From Bradyrhizobium diazoefficiens (lineage in GTDB: Bacteria; Pseudomonadota; Alphaproteobacteria; Rhizobiales; Xanthobacteraceae), in the NCBI RefSeq assembly GCF_016612535.1, contig NZ_JAENXS010000001.1, forward strand, positions 3,311,501 to 3,375,500: a stretch of DNA of 64,000 nucleotides. Direction: 5' to 3'. A program made the translations under genes and the position numbers. The notes beneath the pieces are model-generated. The model was not told where the DNA came from. It worked only from the letters and a program-made list of their open reading frames with translations, and searched no databases. Positions 36,371 through 44,700 of this stretch are shown here, in pieces; positions within the stretch are counted from its first letter, which is position 1, and the number at the start of each line of letters is the position of its first letter.

Positions 36371-38365
36371 ATGACCGGAGTAGCGAGCAGACTTATCGGG
36401 CAGCTGCGGAGTTGCCGGGCCTTCCGCATCGGGTTGCGCGGCCAAATGGCACTGCTCGGGATCTCGGGAGTTCTTGTCACAGGTGCACTCTGCGCAGCCG
36501 CCCTGAACTACGCGAGCCTGGTCCAGAGCGAGGCGAATGACAGCAGCAGGTTCAAAGATCATGTCGCATCTTTGTCACAAAGCTTCCTGGAGTCACGACA
36601 AGTCACGAGCGACTTCCAGCGCAAGCCGAGCGAAATGGCAATCGCGAAGCATGCGAAGAGTCATGAGGAGCAGCTCGCAGACCTGAGCCGGGTCGAGGCA
36701 TTTGTGTCGGCCCTGCCCGACGACGACCCACGCAAGGAAGCGACCGCGTTGCGGTCCGTGATCAATCTCTATGCGACCCGCTTTCGAAACGTGGTGTCGG
36801 CGCAACGCAATCTCGGCTTCAACGAAGACGATGGATTTCAGGGCAAGCTGCGTAAGGCCGTGCATGCCATCGAGCAACGTCTAGCCGACCTGAACCAGCC
36901 ACGCCTTACGATCTTGATGCTGACGATGCGCCAGCACGAGAAAGACTTCATGCTTCGTGGCGAAGACAAGGATGGCGATCAACTGGCTGACCGGAAAGCG
37001 GAATTCGAAACCGCGCTTGCTCAGGCGAGCCTACCTCCGGAGACGAGATCCCAGCTCCTCGAACTGATCCGCGCATATAAGTCGAGCTTTGTGTCGTTCA
37101 TGGTGACGCAGCAGGCGCTGAGCGATCAGGCCGAGGATCTCGGGCAAATCTACGACCGCATCAGGCCGGCGCTGGCAAAGATCATGGCCGCTGCTGACAT
37201 GCACTCGCGGGCTGCGGAAATGCAAGCTGAACAAATTCGGCGGAAGTTGATCTGGCTGATCGGGTTGGCAACGTTGCTCGTTGGCCTGCTTGCGTTGCTG
37301 TTCGGACGGCGCGTTGCAAAAACAGTCGCTTCGATGACGGCGGCCATGCGCCAGCTCGGCGAGGGCCGGTTCGACGTCGTTCTGCCAGGCCTTGGCCGTA
37401 ACGATGAACTTGGCGAGATGGCCGCAGCGGTCGAACTGTTCAAGCTGAAAGCGCGCGAGAAAGCGCAAGCCGAAATCGATGCAAAGGCCGAACAGGATCG
37501 TGCCGCCGCCGAGCAGCGGCAGGCCGATATCGCTCAGCTCGCCGGCGAATTCGAAGCCGCTGTGGGCAATGTTATCGATACGGTCTCCTCTGCCTCCTCG
37601 GACCTTGAAGCCTCCGCCCGCAGCCTTACCTGCACGGCTGATCAGGGCCGGCAACTCTCGGTCGAAGTCGCCAGCTCATCGCAGCAAGCGTCTGCCAATG
37701 TTCAGCTTGTTGCGACAGCGACGGCCGAAATGGCGGCGACGATCGCGAGCATCGGCCGGCAGGTCGAAGAGGCTGCCGATATGGCGCGCGAAGCGGTTTG
37801 CAGGGCCGAACTCAGCGATCAGCGCATGGTCGGTTTGGCGGCTGCAGCGGACCGGATCGGCAGCGTGGTCCAGCTGATCGCCGCGATTGCGCGGCAGACC
37901 AATTTGCTCGCGCTGAACGCGACAATTGAAGCTGTGCGCGCCGGCGATCTCGGCAAAGGTTTCGCCGTTGTCGCTGACGAAGTGAAGTCTCTCGCAACGC
38001 AAACGGCGCATGCGACCGCCGAGATCAGCGAGCACATTCATGGCATTCAGACGGCAACGACTGACTCGGTCGGCGCGATTGCCGATATCGGCGTCATTAT
38101 CGGCCGCATTTCGGAGATCGCCGTGACCGTGGTCAACTCCATCGCGGAGCAGGGAGCAACGAGCAAGAATATCGCCTCCAATTTGCAGGAAGCGGCCGCC
38201 AGAACCAGCCAGGTGGCGGCGAGCGCCGTTGAAGTGACCAACGGCGCAAAGGAGACAGGAGGGGCTTCGATGCAGGTGCTGACGTCTGCCGAACTTCTGT
38301 CCGGGGAAAGCGCTCGGCTGAGGCGGGAGCTCGGCAGCTTTCTCGGGCGGGTCCGGGCGGCTTAA
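36371..38365 (+). CDS. methyl-accepting chemotaxis protein with HBM-type sensor
   Basis: A 664-aa transmembrane chemoreceptor. It has an N-terminal transmembrane segment (about residues 29-47), a large all-helical periplasmic sensor (about 50-290) with the HBM-type stretch [13 protein letters not shown], a second transmembrane segment (about 291-312), a HAMP domain, and a cytoplasmic signalling hairpin with the conserved tip [23 protein letters not shown]. The ligand is unknown; HBM sensors often bind organic acids, which would suit a root-colonising bacterium. Confidence 0.93.
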   Translation: MTGVASRLIGQLRSCRAFRIGLRGQMALLGISGVLVTGALCAAALNYASLVQSEANDSSRFKDHVASLSQSFLESRQVTSDFQRKPSEMAIAKHAKSHEEQLADLSRVEAFVSALPDDDPRKEATALRSVINLYATRFRNVVSAQRNLGFNEDDGFQGKLRKAVHAIEQRLADLNQPRLTILMLTMRQHEKDFMLRGEDKDGDQLADRKAEFETALAQASLPPETRSQLLELIRAYKSSFVSFMVTQQALSDQAEDLGQIYDRIRPALAKIMAAADMHSRAAEMQAEQIRRKLIWLIGLATLLVGLLALLFGRRVAKTVASMTAAMRQLGEGRFDVVLPGLGRNDELGEMAAAVELFKLKAREKAQAEIDAKAEQDRAAAEQRQADIAQLAGEFEAAVGNVIDTVSSASSDLEASARSLTCTADQGRQLSVEVASSSQQASANVQLVATATAEMAATIASIGRQVEEAADMAREAVCRAELSDQRMVGLAAAADRIGSVVQLIAAIARQTNLLALNATIEAVRAGDLGKGFAVVADEVKSLATQTAHATAEISEHIHGIQTATTDSVGAIADIGVIIGRISEIAVTVVNSIAEQGATSKNIASNLQEAAARTSQVAASAVEVTNGAKETGGASMQVLTSAELLSGESARLRRELGSFLGRVRAA

Positions 38366-38514
38366 GCTGGCATCTCAACGTCACGAGCCGCCGGAGCCGG
38401 AACATCGATGCATTTTCGAAGGTTGCTCCAGTTGCTTAAGACAGTGGAGCGGACGAAAGCGTCTTCACGTGCGTGACGAAAGTGTCCTGTTCTTTCGATG
38501 ACCCGCAACTCCTC

Positions 38515-38703
38515 TCATCTTCGTCCATGTTCCATGTTTGATCGCTCCTGCTCCAGAGCTTCCATACCGTTTCGATGCAGCCAAAGAAGCGCCCTTGCGA
38601 GCTGACGGAGATCGTTTCGGCTCGTACCAATGGGCAGTCGCCGTGCGCGACGAAGCGCATCTGCAGCTTGCTTCTCCAATCGCGATAATTCCCGCTCTGT
38701 CAT
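38515..38703 (-). CDS. small helical hypothetical protein
   Basis: About 62 aa from the ATG giving MTERELSRLEKQAADALRRA; an earlier ATG would add 10 residues. The protein is highly charged and helical, with LPIGTSRNDLRQLARALLWLHRNGM, a pattern I associate with short conserved rhizobial proteins of unknown role. The rest of 38366-38846 shows nothing else. Confidence 0.5.
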   Translation of the reverse strand: MTERELSRLEKQAADALRRARRLPIGTSRNDLRQLARALLWLHRNGMEALEQERSNMEHGRR

Positions 38704-38846
38704 CGTCATTTTGATCGATCTACACGCATCCATATCGCACGTCCCTGGGGTTGGCCCAACGGCACTCGTGCCCGGACTCAGAAAGACGGCAGCCGCAGAT
38801 CTCTAGCATGTCGGCAGCGCAATCTGCGCCCGCGCCATTTCGCTCG

Positions 38847-38966
38847 CTAGGGCACGTTGACGGGTGGGATGGACGCTGTCGGTCCCGGCACGAAATCATC
38901 CTGGTGTCGGCCATGGACAGTCAGCGCAATTGCAAAGGTCACAAGGAGAATGATGAGTCCACGCAT
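38847..38966 (-). CDS. 39-residue membrane-anchored peptide
   Basis: An ATG-started frame encoding a hydrophobic segment (GLIILLVTFAIALTVHG), then a short Pro-rich polar tail ending PPVNVP. It looks like a single-span or exported micropeptide. The ribosome-binding site (GGAG, 13 nt upstream) is weakly spaced. Too short for most gene callers, so I list it with low confidence. Confidence 0.4.
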   Translation of the reverse strand: MRGLIILLVTFAIALTVHGRHQDDFVPGPTASIPPVNVP

Positions 38967-39135
38967 GGCAAAAAGCTTACTCCGGTAGCAGTATCGGATT
39001 TATGAAACACCTCGCACTCCGGAGCATTCGAGAATCGGCGTGCAAACACGGCGACCGCTAAATCAGACGGGCATGTTGGGCCGTAGAGACAGACCGGCTT
39101 AAGCTCGTCCTTCTGGATCCTCAGCGCCCTGTTCG

Positions 39136-39438
39136 TTGCAAAACGGCGTGCGATTACGTCGACGCACTGGAAAAAAGCATGTCTTCCTAACAACAGCAGG
39201 AATAGTGCACGCGATTCGAATAATCATTTTTGCGTTCGTCGTTAAAACCGCGAAGGCAGCAATGGGGCTGATGGTCTTCGCCGTAACTGAAAGCGATGTA
39301 TGCCCAATCACGATTCGTCTCGGGTACGCACTGACCGCGGTCGGCGTTGCGCTGCTCTGCTCGAGCCTGCTTGCCTTTCTTGATCTAAAGCCAGTGCGCC
39401 GGCTTTGGGTTCGTGCCTTTGCGCATGCGGCGGCGTGA
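39136..39438 (+). CDS. small putative membrane protein
   Basis: A 100-aa frame with a basic N-terminus and two hydrophobic segments (about residues 25-49 and 62-81). A conflicting minus-strand frame exists, so confidence is low. No family recognised. The stretch 39439-39786 is AT-richer and holds no gene I can support. Confidence 0.35.
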   Translation: MQNGVRLRRRTGKKHVFLTTAGIVHAIRIIIFAFVVKTAKAAMGLMVFAVTESDVCPITIRLGYALTAVGVALLCSSLLAFLDLKPVRRLWVRAFAHAAA

Positions 39439-39786
39439 TCGGACGTCTTTATCGGTGAACTCGGCCGGTCAGCTGGGAATGACCAAGGTTACAACGAGAC
39501 AACAAGTCCCGCGGTATCAATTAAGCAATTGAAATTTAGGGTAAAAATTCTTGGTTTGAGAGCAATGTGCAATATTGTGCTAGAAAAGCGCACAAGAGTC
39601 CGAAATCGGCTCCCTCTAAAAGGGGCGAATCGGCCTTCTCCGACGCATATAACGCCGATCTGCCTAAAAAGGGTTACCCGTCCCCAAGCTGTCGACCGTT
39701 TCCGCAGGTCCATTGATTGCCTACGAGGAATGGGAGAACATGTGTGGGATAGACTCACGCGTCGGTGCCCAAGCGAGAGGTGATTC

Positions 39787-40782
39787 GTGAGCGAGGAGCC
39801 CGAGTTTGATTATGATGAGATGACCAGGAACACCACGGTCCCTCCCAATCTGAATTTTTGCCTGAAGGGCTTCCAGACCGAAGAAAAAGCCAAAGAACTT
39901 GCGGACTGGACCTACAGTTTCCTTAAAATCATTGGCGCCAAGCTCAATCTGGAGCGATTAGACGGCATAACGATTGCCTTCGATTATCCGAAAGCCTTGG
40001 CCGAATTGGATCGAGGCTACGCAACGAAGTTCGTCCTCACCCCATCCAGTGAGTTCGCACAGGGCGTCGCCATGGCGCCAGCCGTAAAACGCGATGGCGT
40101 CATCAAGACCCACATTGTCTTCGATGCGAATGTCTTCGTTCGTTTCATGGATACAGACGACGAACAATGGCTGTGGATTTACTATCAGTTGGCGCACGAA
40201 TGCGGCCACGTCCATGACCGGCACGCATTTGATAAGGCCCTGCCGGATTTACTGCTAACCCTGCATGACTTCGGCGACGACTTGAACAAAACCCGCTACG
40301 AGCTCGGAGACAACTGCTGGTCGGAGTATGCCGCATCTCGTTTGAGTGCGGAATTTTATGCTGGCCAAGTTGCCCACTACGAAGAAGTCTTCATAGCAAC
40401 ATTGGAAGGTCTCGACGAGCGCACCACGGCGATTATGGCGAAGTTCGCTGAAGACAACGACGGTTTGCAGTGCTTCAGATCGTTGTGCGCGGAGTACGAA
40501 CGGATCATGAGGTTCGTATCATATCTGCTTGGCCACATCGACGGTTTGGGTGGGGAGGTCGATGTGGCGCCCAAGTTTAAAGAATTCCTGGAGTCAGAAC
40601 ATTGGCTTGGTCAGTACATCATCGAGCTCGATAACACTTTCGATGAACTCTGGGCAAATTACGGGAAATGGACGAGCTACGAGGATTTTGACGGGCTCGG
40701 TACGATTGTTCTGGTTCTTGTAGAAACGCACAACGTTAGCGCGGTCGTACAAGACAGACAGATGTATGTGAGCATTCATTGA
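39787..40782 (+). CDS. putative zinc metallopeptidase (HExxH)
   Basis: A 331-aa cytoplasmic protein with QLAHECGHVHD (HExxH; H137, E138, H141) and a downstream acidic NCWSEYAASRLSA (E180), the layout of zincin peptidases with a third ligand Glu, loosely like ImmA/IrrE-type proteases. The start is GTG at 39787, preceded by GAGAGG. No partner regulator (such as an XRE gene) is adjacent. Composition differs from the surrounding fragments, suggesting transfer. Substrate unknown. Confidence 0.65.
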   Translation: MSEEPEFDYDEMTRNTTVPPNLNFCLKGFQTEEKAKELADWTYSFLKIIGAKLNLERLDGITIAFDYPKALAELDRGYATKFVLTPSSEFAQGVAMAPAVKRDGVIKTHIVFDANVFVRFMDTDDEQWLWIYYQLAHECGHVHDRHAFDKALPDLLLTLHDFGDDLNKTRYELGDNCWSEYAASRLSAEFYAGQVAHYEEVFIATLEGLDERTTAIMAKFAEDNDGLQCFRSLCAEYERIMRFVSYLLGHIDGLGGEVDVAPKFKEFLESEHWLGQYIIELDNTFDELWANYGKWTSYEDFDGLGTIVLVLVETHNVSAVVQDRQMYVSIH

Positions 40783-40920
40783 TTTTAGCCGGAAAGGAGA
40801 GGCTGCGTTCTGGATGTCTTTATGGATCGTTGCAGGATGCTTTAAGCCATCGCCAGATGATTGCGGTCGCCGCGATGGAGGCCGTACCGGTCAACCATTG
40901 ACGACAAAATCCCAAAGTAA

Positions 40921-41237
40921 ACGCGCGCACATCGCAACCTTAAGCACCGCGATCTATTCAACATCATCCTCAAAGAACAAAATCTCAAACTGGACCGCGA
41001 GGGCCAACGCCGGACTGCTACAGCCTCAGGCACAGCTACATCTGCTTCCGCCTGATGGAGGGCGCCGACGTTTATCAAATCGCCAAGAACTGCCGGACCA
41101 GCATGGAGATGATCGAGGACTTCTATGCCTCGCACATGAGCATGCTCGATGCAGCTGTTGTAAACGTGCGCCGCCCCAAGCCGAAGAAGCGCGCCAAAGG
41201 CAAAAAATCGCTGCAATCCGCACAGAATCCGCTATAG
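40921..41237 (+). pseudogene. tyrosine recombinase (integrase) C-terminal remnant
   Basis: Two frames together read as the end of a phage-type integrase: HRDLFNIILKEQNLKLDREGQRRTA, then after a one-base deletion near 41019-41021 SLRHSYICFRLMEGADVYQIAKNC, then SMEMIEDFYASHMS. The RH box and catalytic Tyr (DFY) are present. The N-terminal two thirds are missing. It ends 47 nt before the tRNA-Leu gene, the typical position of an old island junction. Confidence 0.75.
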
Positions 41238-41284
41238 CAATTCTTCGTTGGCCTGTGGGCAGTCGCCCGCTAGGATAGCGCTAC

Positions 41285-41608
41285 GCGGGCGTGGCGAAAT
41301 TGGTAGACGCAAGGGACTTAAGGATTTGAGTGCCCCCGGGAAACCCGAGGTGCAGAACTGCCCAAATTCGGGGAAACCGGTAACAAGCAATCCCGAGCCA
41401 AGCGCCTCGGCCGAACGGCCGAAGCGAAGGTGTAGAGACTAGACGAGCAGCACCTAAAGCGCGAACGCGCTAGGATGAAGGTATAGTCCAGACCAGAAAC
41501 GAGCCGACAGCGCGAACGCGCCAAGGCCCGGCGGCGAAAGCCGCAGCTGGTAAGAAAATCCCTCGGCTCGAAAGAGCTGTGCCCGTTCGACCCCGGCCGC
41601 CCGCACCA
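41285..41608 (+). tRNA. tRNA-Leu(UAA) interrupted by a group I intron
   Basis: The 5' exon 41285-41319 (GCGGGCG acceptor, GTGGCGAAATTGGTAGACGC D-arm, GGGACTT) and the 3' exon 41555-41608 (AAAATCCCT, variable arm GGCTC-GAAA-GAGCT, T-arm, CGCCCGC acceptor, encoded CCA) join into a complete class II tRNA. The acceptor pairs perfectly and the anticodon loop reads CTTAAAA (UAA). The T-stem has one mismatch, GCCCG against CCGGC (C52/C62), where one base change would restore pairing. The intron falls after the first anticodon base, the known position in tRNA-Leu(UAA) genes. Confidence 0.9.
41320..41554 (+). other. group I intron (235 nt) in tRNA-Leu(UAA)
   Basis: The core elements are readable in order: P (AATTCGGGGAAACC), Q (GCAATCCCGAGCCAAGC), R (AGGTGTAGAGACTAGACG) and S (AAGGTATAGTCCAGA). 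GACTA in R pairs with TAGTC in S to form P7. The exon ends in U and the intron ends in G, as expected. Layout closely follows the cyanobacterial tRNA-Leu intron. It has no internal ORF, so no homing endonuclease. Confidence 0.9.
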
Positions 41609-41713
41609 ATCCATTTTTCCTATGTTCAGAATCACAATAGCTCGGTAGCCGTTACTTCGCCGCTTTAAACAGCTTGAGGCTGCCCGCGAGCAGCCCTATC
41701 GCCCCAGCGAGCC

Positions 41714-44700
41714 ATGATGGAATTCGTTGACCTTGATCGTTATTTCGTACCGCTGAACAAAGATCAGGAACCAAGTCTCGATATTGGCCGCTTCTGGGGG
41801 CCACGCGCAGCAGGCTGGCTCAATTGGGAAGAGCTTCGCCGACGCCGACGTGTCATCTTGTTGGCTGAAGCCGCCAGCGGCAAAACGGAAGAATTCCGGC
41901 ATCAGCGCGAAACCTTGCGCGCGGACGGCAACCCCGCCTTCTTTCTACGCATCGAGGAGCTTGCCGAAAACGCAGTTGAAGCGATCCTCGATGGCGCAAG
42001 CGTCGAGCTTTTTCAATCATGGCTGAGCGGCTCCGGCGAAGCCTGGTTCTTTCTCGATGCCGTCGATGAAGCGCATCTGAACAGAAAGAGCTTCGATTCA
42101 GCGCTCAGACACTTCGCAAGAGACCTCGGAGCCGGCCTCGAGCGGGCGCACGTTTACGTCTCTTGCCGCGTAACCGACTGGCGGGGCGCAGAAGATCGCA
42201 CAATCTTTTCGCGCTATCTCCCCGCCTGGAACCAGCCGATAATCGCACCTGTCGCGAAACCGGACGATTATAGCGCCCTTCTTGATCCAATCTTCAAGGA
42301 CAAGCGATCTCCGCGCGACGATCAGGCCGCCAAAGGCGAGAAACTGCTCAATGAACTTCTCGTCGTGCAGCTTGTACCGCTTTCTCCAGAGCAGTACCGA
42401 AAGCTCGCAACGAAGCGGGGCGTCCCTGACGTCGATGCGTTCGTCGCTGCGATCGCAAGACATGGCCTCGAAGCATCTACCGAGCGCTCTCGGGATTTAC
42501 TCGACCTCGCCGACTACTGGAAAACATATAAGAAGTTCGGCACGTTTGCCAAAATGCTGGAACACGGCATCACCGGCAAACTCGGCGAACCAAATCCACA
42601 TCGCGCGGACAACGAAGCCCTTTCACCGGAAGAGGCGCGTGAAGGCGCCGAACGCTTGGCAGCAGCCCTAACCCTGGGCAAGTCCTTCACGCTACGAGCG
42701 CCAGGAGACGACTCCGACCCGAGCCTCGCGTCGGGCGCACTCAACCCGAGGGAGATTCTTCCCGAGTGGACCGACGCCAAGCGGAACGCTTTGCTGCGGC
42801 GCGCCATCTTTGCGCCAGCCACCTATGGCCGCGTACGATTTCATCACCGTTCGACCCAAGAATATCTTGCCGCAGGCTGGCTCGATCGCCTGATCCGCAA
42901 TAACTGCCCGCGTACTGAGATATTCAATCTTCTCTTTACAGAGCGCTACGGTGTCGAAACTGTCGTGCCTTCGCTGCGAGCCGAAGCGGCTTGGTTATCA
43001 CTCCGGCAGCCTGATATTCGCGATGAAGTTATTCGCCGAGAACCGTTGATCCTCGTAACGCAGGGCGATCCCGGCTCGCTCCCCTTGCCGGTTCGGGAGC
43101 AGCTCCTGATGCAATACGCCTCCAAGCAGGCCACGGGCGACATTTCCGATGACCGCCTCGATGCTCGCGAGCTCTGGATGTTCGCCGATGAGCAGCTCGC
43201 ACCAACGGTGGTGAAGGCTTGGCAGGCTAACACGCGGGAACAGTTCCGCTACGACTTGTTACGGCTTATTCGCGAGGGCGGAATTAAAGGTGCCTCCAGC
43301 CTGGCGCGCGCGGTTGCGCTGGACAAGAAGGCCGATGACAACCACCGCATTGTCGCCGCGAAAGCAGCCGAAGCCTGCGATGATCGAGCGACGTTAACTG
43401 CGCTATCCAACGAGCTCGTTAGGGATGCGGCGAAAGCGAGCCCTGGCCTGGCCGCATCGTTGTCGCTGATCCTCTATCCCAGCTTTCTTTCCACAGCGGA
43501 CTTGCTGAAAATCATTGCCAAATCAAAGAATCCAGCGGAACATGCGGCCGAGGATTTCGGCTACGAACTTGAAAAGCTGTATGACAAGGCTCCGAACGCC
43601 GCAGCCCGTGTCGCCCTCCTTGGCGGTCTCGCCGATCTCTGCCTGTCCAAACCTTTCGTGGACGAGCATCATCGCATCGCGAAGAACTTCGGCGAAATTG
43701 CCAAACATCTGTACAACGTCGCGCGCCGCGAAGTCGCCGGGTTAGCCAAAGTCGAACCGCCGACCCACATTGTGCGTCTGCTCGTCGCCGCTGAACGCGG
43801 CGGCCGCGATAGCTACAGCAGCGAAGCAAAGCCATCGCTTCACGAACTGGTGCGAAAAAATCCACCCTTGAATCGTGCTCTCTTCTGGGCAGACGTTGCC
43901 GAGCATCGCGCGAATACGAAGGGCCCAATTGTCGATTATTGGCACGTGCATTTCGGCAGCGGCAGCGAAGCCTTGTGGGGCTTCACAGAGGCCGACATTT
44001 CGTGGCTTTACGACGACCTGAAATCGCGCCCCAACATCGAAGACAAGCAAGTCGCCCTCAGCGTAATATTGAACCTCCTCCATCGTGCCGGTCGCTTGGC
44101 GGCGGAGGCAGGCACCATACGCGCTGCAATCGGGAAGGAAGCAGTGCTGCTCGACGCGCTGCAAAAAGCGCTTGAACCGCCGGCCGAGGGCGTCACGATA
44201 CGCGCACATCGCTTAAGGCGCGAGGCGCATGATCGTGAGGCCGAAGCCCAAACCAAGGCTGATCGGAAATCCTGGATCAAGTTCCAGAACGATCTCCTGA
44301 AGGACCCAACCGTCCTATCCGATCCCAAAAATCTCAAGTCCTGGAAGACAGGCGTTTTCCGCCTCCACTATCTTACAAATTGGCTTCGGAGGCGTACCGG
44401 TTCAGACATACCGCGAGCGGTTCTCGAATGGCGGCTTCTGGAAGAAGGCTTCAATCGCACCATTGCAGAAGCCTACCGCGACGGTATGAGGCGGCTTTGG
44501 CGCTCCATTGCGCCTGTGCGGCCACGTCGAAATCGCGACGGGACGATCACCAAGAAGTCGCCATCGATTCTTGCTTTTGCAGGCATCGGACTCGAAGCTG
44601 CGGAAGATGCCGACTGGGCACTTCGTCTTACCGAAAAGGAAGCAGTTATTGCGGCTCGGCATGGTTGCCGCGCCGAAGAAGGCTGTCCCGATTGGATTGA

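Noticed and set aside
41652..41730. Minus-strand peptide ending LAGAIGLLAGSLKLFKAAK before the NACHT-like gene
   Set aside because: It looks like a protein C-terminus but has no start and overlaps the NACHT gene start; at most a remnant.
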